Assembly (NCBI GenBank): GCA_023404495.1
Contig: JAEYBE010000055.1
Location: 1 to 17,605, forward strand
Reading direction: 5' to 3'
Length of the DNA: 17,605 nucleotides
From: Actinomycetes bacterium
Lineage (GTDB): Bacteria > Actinomycetota > Thermoleophilia > Solirubrobacterales > JACPNS01
The notes beneath the pieces were generated by a model. It made no database searches, had not been told where the DNA came from, and saw only the letters and a list, made by a program, of their open reading frames with translations. The position numbers and the translations under genes were made by a program. Each line of letters begins with the position of its first letter. The first letter of the stretch is position 1. Positions 1 to 4,692 of this stretch are shown here, piece by piece.

Positions 1-407
1 GTAACGCCGATCCAATCCTGTTCGGTCTGATCACGAATAAGCTTCGCCAGCTCTCGGAGGTCGCCGGAAAGCGTCCCGGTTGTGAAGCGCTTGTCACCGC
101 CACAAGTCGGACACGGTTTATCGGTCGGCTCACCTTCGGTGGCCTCCCCGAGGTCGCCGGTCTGTCCTTCTGCCGACTGCTCGCGCGTGGCGGCGTCACT
201 CGGCGGTTTCACGGCATGTCCGTCGTCAACTACCCGCATCGGGAGGACTCCGGCGAGCTGGTCGCATGAAAACACGACATGATGCCCCGCCTGAACGAAT
301 CCAAGCGAGCCACCGTGCTCGATCGCCTGATAGGCAACGCCTTTGCAGTCAACCAACACCGTCTCAGGCGCGATCAGCGCAAGTGATGAGACATCGCCGC
401 ACATCAT
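1..407 (-). CDS. Hypothetical protein with CxxC motif, 3' end cut by window edge
   Basis: The ATG at 407-405 overlaps the stop of the upstream methyltransferase gene (ATGA), and a GGGAG stretch precedes it. A second ATG at 404 would give a TGATG junction instead. The frame stays open to the left edge, so the C-terminus is not seen (about 135 residues visible). The first 60 residues are mixed and mildly hydrophobic. Residues about 70-95 are acidic and low in complexity. A CPTCGG motif follows and may be half of a zinc-binding site whose partner lies outside the window. I do not recognise a family. It is the last visible gene of the leftward early operon, translationally coupled to the methyltransferase. 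The reading frame is well supported; the function is unknown. Confidence 0.7.
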   Translation of the reverse strand, partial: MMCGDVSSLALIAPETVLVDCKGVAYQAIEHGGSLGFVQAGHHVVFSCDQLAGVLPMRVVDDGHAVKPPSDAATREQSAEGQTGDLGEATEGEPTDKPCPTCGGDKRFTTGTLSGDLRELAKLIRDQTEQDWIGV

Positions 408-1075
408 GCTGCGCTCCCAAAATCCAAGACTTCCTGTCCTAGCCGGTCTGCCGCTGTTTTGCAGTAGCCCTCATCGAGTTCGATCCCGATCGCCTTTCGA
501 CCGAGGTCTTTCGCCGCTCGGAGCGTGGAACCACTCCCCGCAAACGGGTCTACGATCACCCCAGGGCACTTAGCAATCAACGCTCCCATCAGCTTCGTCG
601 GCTTTTCGGTTGGATGGAACCGAATATCCGACCCGTTGCGGTTGTTTTTAGGCGGAAAAGTCAGAACGCTCCCGCCGCGCCGCCCAGCAAAACCCTTCCC
701 CAGCACGTAAATTTCCTCATGCGAGAAGCCCCACGGCATAGAGAGGTCGCCGGCCCCGGGGCTTCCGCCCTTGTCCCAGATCAGCAGATTGCGGCAACCC
801 TCAGGCCGGTCGATCTTCCACGTGCCAAACACGAGCGCGGGCATGTCGCCCCATATCGCCAAAACCGTGTCCCGAGCGTCCAACGAGTCGTCGCCCGCAA
901 TCGCAACGCCACGCCAGGGCTTGCCGTTGTTGCTGGCGTATGCCATTCCGTAGGGCGGATCAGTGACGAGAGTCATCTCAAGCCCCCCCCCAGCGATTTC
1001 CGGCAGGAGCTGCACGCAGTCGCCGTGATAAAGCGTCACGAGGTCGTCCTTGTAGTACGGCGCGGGGAGGCCCAT
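404..1075 (-). CDS. DNA (N4/N6) methyltransferase, beta class, orphan
   Basis: It transfers a methyl group from S-adenosylmethionine to an exocyclic amino group of adenine or cytosine in DNA. The 223-residue protein carries the catalytic motif DPPY at residues 39-42, an HPTEKP motif at 154-159 and the AdoMet-binding DPFAGSGST at 176-184. This order (catalytic motif before FxGxG) is that of beta-class enzymes. It is short for the family, with little room for a large target-recognition domain. No restriction endonuclease is seen nearby, so protection of phage DNA from host restriction is the likely role. The ATG at 1075 shares its A with the upstream stop (TGATG) and follows AAGGAAGGGGG; a GTG at 1078 is an alternative start. 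Nine consecutive Gs encode Gly29-31, just before the catalytic motif. Confidence 0.93.
   Translation of the reverse strand: MGLPAPYYKDDLVTLYHGDCVQLLPEIAGGGLEMTLVTDPPYGMAYASNNGKPWRGVAIAGDDSLDARDTVLAIWGDMPALVFGTWKIDRPEGCRNLLIWDKGGSPGAGDLSMPWGFSHEEIYVLGKGFAGRRGGSVLTFPPKNNRNGSDIRFHPTEKPTKLMGALIAKCPGVIVDPFAGSGSTLRAAKDLGRKAIGIELDEGYCKTAADRLGQEVLDFGSAA
983..991 (-). repeat. Nine-G homopolymer tract inside the methyltransferase gene
   Basis: Nine consecutive Cs on the plus strand read as GGGGGGGGG in the coding strand, giving three glycines between PEIA and LEMTLVTDPPYG. The tract lies about 25 bases upstream of the codons for the DPPY catalytic motif. Gain or loss of one base would shift the frame before any catalytic residue is made. 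As given, the frame is intact. Confidence 0.95.
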
Positions 1076-1269
1076 CACTCGCCCCCTTCCTTTGTTGAGA
1101 GGGCCGGGTCGTTGGCGGCGGCCGTCGCGATTGCCGCCCCAAGCGCGTTGAGCTCTTCAGGGCGCTCGAGTGTCCCGCGGCAGAGTCCGCATTGCTCCGC
1201 CGTCGACGGGTCGGGGTGAGGACACGGCACGACGATCGTCTCGCCTGGCGCGTACGTCCGCGGCGTCAT
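1075..1269 (-). CDS. Small Cys-rich protein, possible zinc binder
   Basis: A 64-residue protein with Cys16, His18, Cys27 and Cys30 close together, which could form one small metal site. The rest is Ala- and Glu-rich and probably helical. The start ATG shares a base with the stop of the preceding gene (TGATG), and its own stop overlaps the methyltransferase start in the same way. This coupling is the main support for it being real. No family is recognised. Small metal-binding proteins of this kind are common in early phage operons, but nothing here points to a specific job. Confidence 0.7.
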   Translation of the reverse strand: MTPRTYAPGETIVVPCPHPDPSTAEQCGLCRGTLERPEELNALGAAIATAAANDPALSTKEGGE

Positions 1270-1568
1270 CAGATCACCACCGGATCCCGCTCTGACCGAT
1301 GAGCAAAGACTGACTTGCCGCAGAACGTGCAGGCGAAGTGACCTTCCTGGAGCAGGGTCTCCTTCTTCTTTGCGCAGACCTTGTGCGACTGCATCGACAT
1401 GTCTCTGCGCAGAACGCCGTTCTTGACGTAGAGCTGATCGCTCGGCGCGTCTAGGCGCTTGACCAGTTCCGTCACCTCGTCGACTTCGAGATCGCGGACG
1501 ATGGCTGAGCCCCAGATCGAGAAGTTGCGCGCGAGGCGCGCGATGTTGTCGACGCTCCCGCGTGTCAT
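1269..1568 (-). CDS. Hypothetical protein with C-terminal Cys/His cluster
   Basis: A 99-residue protein. The first 50 residues look helical and charged. The C-terminal part has Cys65, then Cys80 and Cys83 in a CTFCGK motif, followed by His90, which could bind one zinc ion. The start ATG overlaps the stop of the LuxR-type gene by four bases (ATGA at 1568-1565), and its stop shares a base with the next start. Placement among regulators suggests a nucleic-acid or protein-binding role, but this is inference and no family is recognised. Confidence 0.72.
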   Translation of the reverse strand: MTRGSVDNIARLARNFSIWGSAIVRDLEVDEVTELVKRLDAPSDQLYVKNGVLRRDMSMQSHKVCAKKKETLLQEGHFACTFCGKSVFAHRSERDPVVI

Positions 1569-1786
1569 CGAGTCAGCCCCTCCACTGCGGCAAGCGCCGC
1601 AAGCCCTGCGCGAGAACGAACGCCAGCGCGACGCAGCGCGTTCTTCACATGGGTGCGCGTCGTGTGAACGCTGATACCGAGCGCCTCGGAGATTTCTTCC
1701 GTGGAGCGGTCGGCAGCGATGAGGTTGGCGATCTCAACCTCGCGAGGCGTGAGGCAGTCGAAGCCCGTGCGGATCTCGCTACTCAT
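1565..1786 (-). CDS. Stand-alone LuxR/GerE-type helix-turn-helix regulator
   Basis: The 73-residue protein is almost entirely a LuxR-type DNA-binding domain. LTPREVEIANLIAA starts at residue 12, then STEEISEALGISVHTTRTHV forms the helix-turn-helix with its recognition helix, and KNALRRAGVRSRAGLAAL closes the fold. There is no receiver or ligand-binding domain, so it cannot sense a signal in the way two-component or quorum-sensing LuxR proteins do. It starts with an ATG at 1786 that overlaps the previous stop by four bases. In this early operon it could switch on later phage genes or act on host promoters; the sequence does not say which. The family call is firm, the target is unknown. Confidence 0.9.
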   Translation of the reverse strand: MSSEIRTGFDCLTPREVEIANLIAADRSTEEISEALGISVHTTRTHVKNALRRAGVRSRAGLAALAAVEGLTR

Positions 1787-1983
1787 GCGCGCTCACCTGC
1801 AGCCCATGCCGAGCGAGCCGCGACCGACGCGCGCTGGCGGTTCCGTTGCCGGCGGTCCGACCGTGCGCGTCGCGCGATCGGCTTGCCGCCGCGCTGGATC
1901 TTTCGCGCCTGACGCTGGGCCTTGCCGGTCCTGCGTCGCTGGCCGCGGATCGCGGCTTCCGAGAGTTCTGTCGTGCTTGGCAT
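1783..1983 (-). CDS. Small very basic protein
   Basis: A 66-residue protein dominated by Arg, Lys and Gln (for example QRRRTGKAQRQARKIQRGGK), strongly positive and without hydrophobic segments. I chose the ATG at 1983 because AAGAAAGG lies a suitable distance upstream. The frame runs open further upstream to 2262, but that extension covers the membrane-protein gene in another frame. Its stop overlaps the LuxR-type start by four bases. It is probably a nucleic-acid binder judged by charge alone; arginine-rich shadow frames can look similar, so confidence is moderate. The coupling to the next gene is the best evidence. Confidence 0.65.
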   Translation of the reverse strand: MPSTTELSEAAIRGQRRRTGKAQRQARKIQRGGKPIARRARSDRRQRNRQRASVAARSAWAAGERA

Positions 1984-2027
1984 TTCAGGGGCCTTTCTTC
2001 GATTGGTCTTGCGGTACTGCGGCGCCG
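1984..2027 (-). promoter_or_regulatory. Only clear gap in the early operon, with ribosome site for the basic-protein gene
   Basis: Genes on either side in this operon overlap by one or four bases, while here 44 bases are untranslated. The gap holds an AAGAAAGG element about 9 bases before the ATG at 1983 and follows directly on the inverted repeat at 2046-2087. I see no convincing promoter in it. A processing or attenuation site is possible. Confidence 0.4.
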
Positions 2028-2258
2028 TCAGGCGCTTGAAGGTGGGCGCGTTCGCTGTTGGTCTTGGGAGGCCAACGGCGAACGCGCGGTGCAGTCGCAG
2101 GCCTGCTCGGAGACCTGTTGCTGCGTCTGCCCGATGAACCGGTCTGGGCAGAAGATTTGGAAGAGGACGTGTCCGATCAGGATCAGCAAGATCGCGACGG
2201 CTAGATAGAACGCCCAGATGCCGACCGTGAAAACGAACTCGAGGAGGTCGATGATCAC
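2028..2258 (-). CDS. Small membrane protein of the early operon
   Basis: A 76-residue protein with one long hydrophobic stretch at about residues 5-33 (FVFTVGIWAFYLAVAILLIL is its core), long enough for one membrane helix and perhaps bent. A hydrophilic tail of about 40 residues contains Cys37, Cys54 and Cys56. The start is a GTG at 2258 overlapping the Cro-like stop (GTGA). The last third is encoded by one arm-loop-arm inverted repeat, so the tail sequence may be shaped by the DNA or RNA structure rather than by protein function. Possible roles include superinfection exclusion or membrane signalling, but nothing specific can be seen. Confidence 0.7.
   Translation of the reverse strand: MIIDLLEFVFTVGIWAFYLAVAILLILIGHVLFQIFCPDRFIGQTQQQVSEQACDCTARSPLASQDQQRTRPPSSA
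2046..2087. repeat. Large inverted repeat: 16-bp arms, 10-base loop
   Basis: The left arm GCGCGTTCGCTGTTGG (2046-2061) and right arm CCAACGGCGAACGCGC (2072-2087) pair over 16 positions with one non-Watson-Crick position. That position is a U·G pair in a plus-strand RNA and a C·A mismatch in a minus-strand RNA. No T-run follows on either strand, so it is not a standard intrinsic terminator. It lies at the 3' end of the membrane-protein gene, just before the 44-base gap that precedes the basic-protein gene. Confidence 0.85.
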
Positions 2259-2473
2259 ACAATCACCCCTTCCTTGATCAACAGTCGCGGCTCGATCTCG
2301 AGCTTGCGTGCAAGCCCGACGATCGCGTTCCAGTGTGGTGCCGCCTCGCCGCTCTTGTACCTCTGCATCTGCCGGAGGGAGATGCCAAGCAGGTCAGCAA
2401 ATTCCTGGTCGGTGAGTCCGCGTTCGATTTGGATCACTGCGAACTTTTGGATGTCGAGTTGTGAGCGCGGCAT
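2255..2473 (-). CDS. Cro-like helix-turn-helix (XRE-type) regulator
   Basis: A 72-residue protein consisting of one HTH domain at about residues 15-66: TDQEFADLLGISLRQMQRYK forms the scaffold and recognition helices, then SGEAAPHWNAIVGLARKLEI completes the five-helix fold. There is no oligomerisation or peptidase domain, as in Cro-type phage proteins. It is the first gene of the leftward early operon and is divergent from the larger HTH gene at 2542, the classic layout of a phage genetic switch. The ATG at 2473 has no strong ribosome site, so the transcript could have a short leader. Its stop overlaps the next start (GTGA). Direct regulation through the 68-base divergent spacer is likely. Confidence 0.88.
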   Translation of the reverse strand: MPRSQLDIQKFAVIQIERGLTDQEFADLLGISLRQMQRYKSGEAAPHWNAIVGLARKLEIEPRLLIKEGVIV

Positions 2474-2541
2474 GGAATCGGGTAACGTCTCTTTACGTCA
2501 CTTCCACGCCACTATAACGACTCCTTCAGACGACGACATTT
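2474..2541. promoter_or_regulatory. Divergent promoter/operator region of the HTH switch
   Basis: This spacer separates two divergent HTH genes. It contains three related decamers in the same orientation: ACGTCTCTTT (2485-2494), directly followed by ACGTCACTTC (2495-2504), and ACGACTCCTT (2517-2526). Their starts are 10 and 22 bases apart, so they face the same side of the helix. An inverted relative, GACGTAAGAG, lies at 2545-2554 inside the start of the plus-strand gene. ACTATAAC (2511-2518) offers a TATAAC -10 element on the plus strand and TATAGT on the minus strand, so opposing promoters may overlap. A weak -35 (TTTACG, 2492-2497) would be 15 bases from TATAAC. Promoter positions are inference. 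Confidence 0.6.
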
Positions 2542-3045
2542 ATGGACGTAAGAGATACACGGAATTTGCGGGAAAGACGGGATACGTTCGCCGAGCAGAT
2601 GGCGAGAAACCCCGAATCCTTCGGCCGCAACTTGAAGTTGTTCCGCGAGAACAACCTGCGAATCACGCAGGAATCTGCGGCCGACCGGCTCAAGGTGAGC
2701 CTGCGTGCTCTTCAACGTTGGGAAGCCGGCGAGGCGTTTCCTCGCGGCTCCAGCATGGACAAGATCCTCACCGAGTACGACGTCGACCTCGCGGACCTCA
2801 TGCGAGATGAGGAGGATGCCGGCGTGCCAACGCAGACGATCGGCGAGCGGCTCGACACGATCCTGACCAACCAGGCGTCCATCGAAATGAAGCTCGATGT
2901 AGCGCTTGAGCTCTTCACGGACGCGGAACAACTGGCGGCGGCGATTGAGCGGAGACGCACTCAAGGTGAACCACCTGCGCCAGGCCGTCGACTCTCTCGG
3001 GTGTCTCCTCCGCCCACTCAAGCAACTCGTCGGAAATCTGCCTGA
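2542..3045 (+). CDS. HTH repressor-like protein with coiled-coil C-terminus
   Basis: A 167-residue XRE-type regulator, the best candidate for the phage repressor. The HTH domain spans about residues 27-86 (ITQESAADRLKVSLRALQRW contains the two DNA-contacting helices). Residues 98-138 (GERLDTILTNQASIEMKLDV and following) look like a coiled coil that could dimerise it. The last 30 residues are Pro/Arg-rich and overlap a convergent gene on the other strand. There is no S24 autopeptidase domain with its Ser-Lys pair, so RecA-triggered self-cleavage of the lambda type is not expected. The ATG at 2542 has no clear ribosome site; a near-leaderless transcript is possible, and ATG at residue 20 is an alternative start that keeps the HTH. 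Confidence 0.85.
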   Translation: MDVRDTRNLRERRDTFAEQMARNPESFGRNLKLFRENNLRITQESAADRLKVSLRALQRWEAGEAFPRGSSMDKILTEYDVDLADLMRDEEDAGVPTQTIGERLDTILTNQASIEMKLDVALELFTDAEQLAAAIERRRTQGEPPAPGRRLSRVSPPPTQATRRKSA

Positions 3046-3139
3046 GCTCTTCACGGAGCTGGCCGTCGACCATCTGCCCGGTCAACGCGGATAGGTAGGC
3101 CGAAGCCATGGCTGCAGCCGATTGGTTCTTCAGAATCAT
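2915..3139 (-). CDS. Hypothetical small helical protein, convergent with the repressor gene
   Basis: From the ATG at 3139, preceded by GGGGGTG at suitable spacing, the frame gives 74 residues. The first 55 look helical and acidic (REELRQISDELLEWAEETPE is typical) and the tail is Pro-rich. The frame remains open upstream to 3244, but that extension is Arg/His-rich and shadow-like. About 130 bases at its 3' end overlap the 3' end of the HTH gene on the opposite strand, where that protein is a low-complexity tail. I do not recognise a family. It lies within the lysogeny region, so a role in switch control is possible. Moderate confidence that it is translated. Confidence 0.5.
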   Translation of the reverse strand: MILKNQSAAAMASAYLSALTGQMVDGQLREELRQISDELLEWAEETPERVDGLAQVVHLECVSAQSPPPVVPRP

Positions 3140-3309
3140 CGGCACCCCCAAAGGCGAGATAATCGCGTGTCCACTTCGGCGGCAGAGTCGCCGATGAGCA
3201 AGGACCCGCTCAAACGAGTGCGTACCTAAATATGTGACAACCAATTGGCCGTGTGTTCTGGCTGCGAGATTTGTTGCATGCGACCGGAGTTTTCAGTAGC
3301 GTCCACCAG
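3140..3309. promoter_or_regulatory. Divergent spacer before the exported-protein gene
   Basis: About 170 bases lie between the small minus-strand gene and the start of the exported-protein gene. The only A/T-rich patch is 3224-3248, with TAAATATG and the perfect palindrome CCAATTGG (3241-3248). Reading the minus strand, TTGTCA lies at 3240-3235. These may mark promoters, but I cannot assign a convincing -35/-10 pair on either strand. No ribosome site stands out before the ATG at 3310. Confidence 0.3.
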
Positions 3310-4110
3310 ATGCGTCGCGCATCGATTGTCTTCACGATCCTCACACTTGTCGCCCTCGCCGGTGCTTCTCCGGCGGATGCATGGACGACCCCAGAGCCGT
3401 CGGAAATCGAGAGGATGCAATCGGCCGCGTCGACGTTCAGCGACTTCGACTACACCATCGTTGCGCTGTCTAACTTCCGAACGTCCTCGCGGACCGTCTA
3501 CGCGATCGCGGACGCGGCCCTCTTTGACCGCTGGCTCGAGGTGCAGGTCTGGGGATCGGTGATCTTCGAGATCAACGATGACGGCGAGTGGGCGGTTCAG
3601 TCTCTCTGGGCGCGAGAGATCCGATGTAGCGACACGCGGAACGATGCAATTCCGGACCTTGACGCCGAGTGGGCCGGCATCTTCCCCAGTGACTACTGCT
3701 CGGGCGGCCTGCCCGGTCAACCCACCCGCAAGAGACTTCGCGGACTCCAGCCACGAATCAACCGTGTCAACCGCGGCGTCGCCAGACTCAATCGCGCGCT
3801 CAAGCGCTGCCCGGCCTCGGTCTCCTGCTATCGACGAGCGCGTCAGCGCCACTACGTCCGGCCCATGCACTCGCTTCGGGTCTGGATCTACAACTTGCGA
3901 TCGAGTGTTTCACACGGCTTTTGCCGTAGCGAAGTGCAGTCGCTGAAAAACCGCGTCGCCGACTACGACTACGCCGTCTACGCGTACTTCGACGCAGTCG
4001 CTCGAGGTGACTACTTCGACGCTTACGACGCGCGGTCAGAGATTCGCAAGGCATCGCGAAGCGCCAGGGCGGCCGTGCGCCGGGTCAAGTCCGAGTGCAA
4101 GAGGCCATAA
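3310..4110 (+). CDS. Predicted exported six-cysteine protein (phage cargo gene candidate)
   Basis: The 266-residue protein starts with a standard Sec signal peptide: MRRAS, a hydrophobic core (IVFTILTLVALAGA), then a cleavage site at about SPADA-W (residue 25). I chose the ATG at 3310 because it places the positive residues and core at the very N-terminus; a GTG at 3253 would bury the signal. The mature part holds six cysteines, enough for three disulfides. Its second half is Arg-rich and helical (for example RINRVNRGVARLNRALKRC). I do not recognise a family. It is the only plus-strand gene besides the repressor-like one and is bounded by a terminator hairpin. This is the layout of a gene expressed by the lysogen that alters the host surface or secretome. 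The function is unknown. Confidence 0.8.
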   Translation: MRRASIVFTILTLVALAGASPADAWTTPEPSEIERMQSAASTFSDFDYTIVALSNFRTSSRTVYAIADAALFDRWLEVQVWGSVIFEINDDGEWAVQSLWAREIRCSDTRNDAIPDLDAEWAGIFPSDYCSGGLPGQPTRKRLRGLQPRINRVNRGVARLNRALKRCPASVSCYRRARQRHYVRPMHSLRVWIYNLRSSVSHGFCRSEVQSLKNRVADYDYAVYAYFDAVARGDYFDAYDARSEIRKASRSARAAVRRVKSECKRP

Positions 4111-4111
4111 G

Positions 4112-4144
4112 AAAAGCCTCCGACCGCGCTCACGGTCGAGGGCT
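4112..4144 (-). terminator. Intrinsic terminator closing the late operon, possibly bidirectional
   Basis: AGCC (4115-4118) and CGACCG (4121-4126) pair with CGGTCG (4133-4138) and GGCT (4141-4144), with a two-base internal mismatch and the six-base loop CGCTCA. Read on the minus strand, the hairpin is followed by TTTTCTTA, as expected for an intrinsic terminator of the leftward operon whose last gene stops at 4196. On the plus strand it sits directly behind the stop of the exported-protein gene, so it may also end that transcript, although no T-run follows in that direction. Confidence 0.8.
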
Positions 4145-4195
4145 ATGAAGCGGCGGCGGATCTCGATTCCGCTGGTGCCGACTTCGTTTTTGACT

Positions 4196-4474
4196 CTAGG
4201 TGAGCCGCAGTTGCTTTTCCACTCGCTGCCAGAAGCCGTGCTCAAGCGTCCAGTGGACGCCGCGCTCGCGGTTTCTAAGTTCGCCTCTCACCGAGAGCAG
4301 TCCATCTTCGTGCTCATAGACGTCATACCCGCCGAGCGATCCGAAGTCTCCATCGGGGTCTCGCACGCACCAGTGCCAGGGGCCATTCCCAAACCGCTCG
4401 CGAAACATGTCTCCGGGTCTAACGAAGCGTCGGTTGATGTTGTCTGGCCGCCGGCGGCCCTGGCAGGAGTCCAT
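4196..4474 (-). CDS. Hypothetical small protein, last gene of the late operon
   Basis: A 92-residue hydrophilic protein rich in Arg, Gly and Trp, with the central stretch GNGPWHWCVRDPDGDFGSL. There is no signal peptide, membrane segment or known motif. I chose the ATG at 4474 because it lies two bases after the stop of the zinc-ribbon gene; the open frame upstream to 4531 overlaps that gene. No good ribosome site precedes it, so translation probably depends on coupling. The terminator at 4112-4144 follows. Function unknown. Confidence 0.6.
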   Translation of the reverse strand: MDSCQGRRRPDNINRRFVRPGDMFRERFGNGPWHWCVRDPDGDFGSLGGYDVYEHEDGLLSVRGELRNRERGVHWTLEHGFWQRVEKQLRLT

Positions 4475-4476
4475 GA

Positions 4477-4692
4477 TCAGAACGCGAGAAGCCCGACCAG
4501 CGAACCTGTCATCAGTGCGACCAGGCACCACGGGAAGATCACGGCCGCATCGAGCGGCCTTCCCTGCGGCTTCTCCGCGCGTTTGCCGCGTCGCACCTCG
4601 GATGCGAGGGTGCGGCAGGCGGCATTGCAGTAGATGGCGTCACGGCGCATCTCAGCGCTGATTGGCTCACCGCACTGTTTGCAGTACCTCAT
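4477..4692 (-). CDS. Zinc-ribbon protein with C-terminal membrane anchor
   Basis: A 71-residue protein with two clear parts. Residues 4-26 form a four-cysteine zinc site: CKQCG (Cys4, Cys7) and YCNAACR (Cys22, Cys26), a pattern seen in small bacterial zinc-ribbon proteins. Residues 49-71 form one hydrophobic segment ending at the last residue, so the protein is probably tail-anchored with the zinc site in the cytoplasm. The ATG at 4692 overlaps the amidase stop by four bases (ATGA), so it is made with the endolysin. The upstream open frame to 4770 is an overlap artefact. A role in lysis (holin-like or regulator) is inferred only from position. Confidence 0.75.
   Translation of the reverse strand: MRYCKQCGEPISAEMRRDAIYCNAACRTLASEVRRGKRAEKPQGRPLDAAVIFPWCLVALMTGSLVGLLAF

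Noticed and set aside
1783..2262. 159-residue version of the basic-protein gene
   Set aside because: The N-terminal extension overlaps the membrane-protein gene in another frame; the internal ATG at 1983 has a ribosome site.
2512..3054. 180-residue open frame on the minus strand across the repressor-like gene
   Set aside because: The plus-strand frame encodes a clear HTH domain; the minus frame is a shadow and would also cover the switch spacer.
3241..3248. CCAATTGG palindrome before the exported-protein gene
   Set aside because: An 8-base palindrome alone is too short to call an operator, and no second copy is seen nearby.
3226..3870. 214-residue open frame on the minus strand
   Set aside because: Antisense to the exported-protein gene, which has a clear signal peptide and paired cysteines; the minus frame is Arg-rich with no motif.
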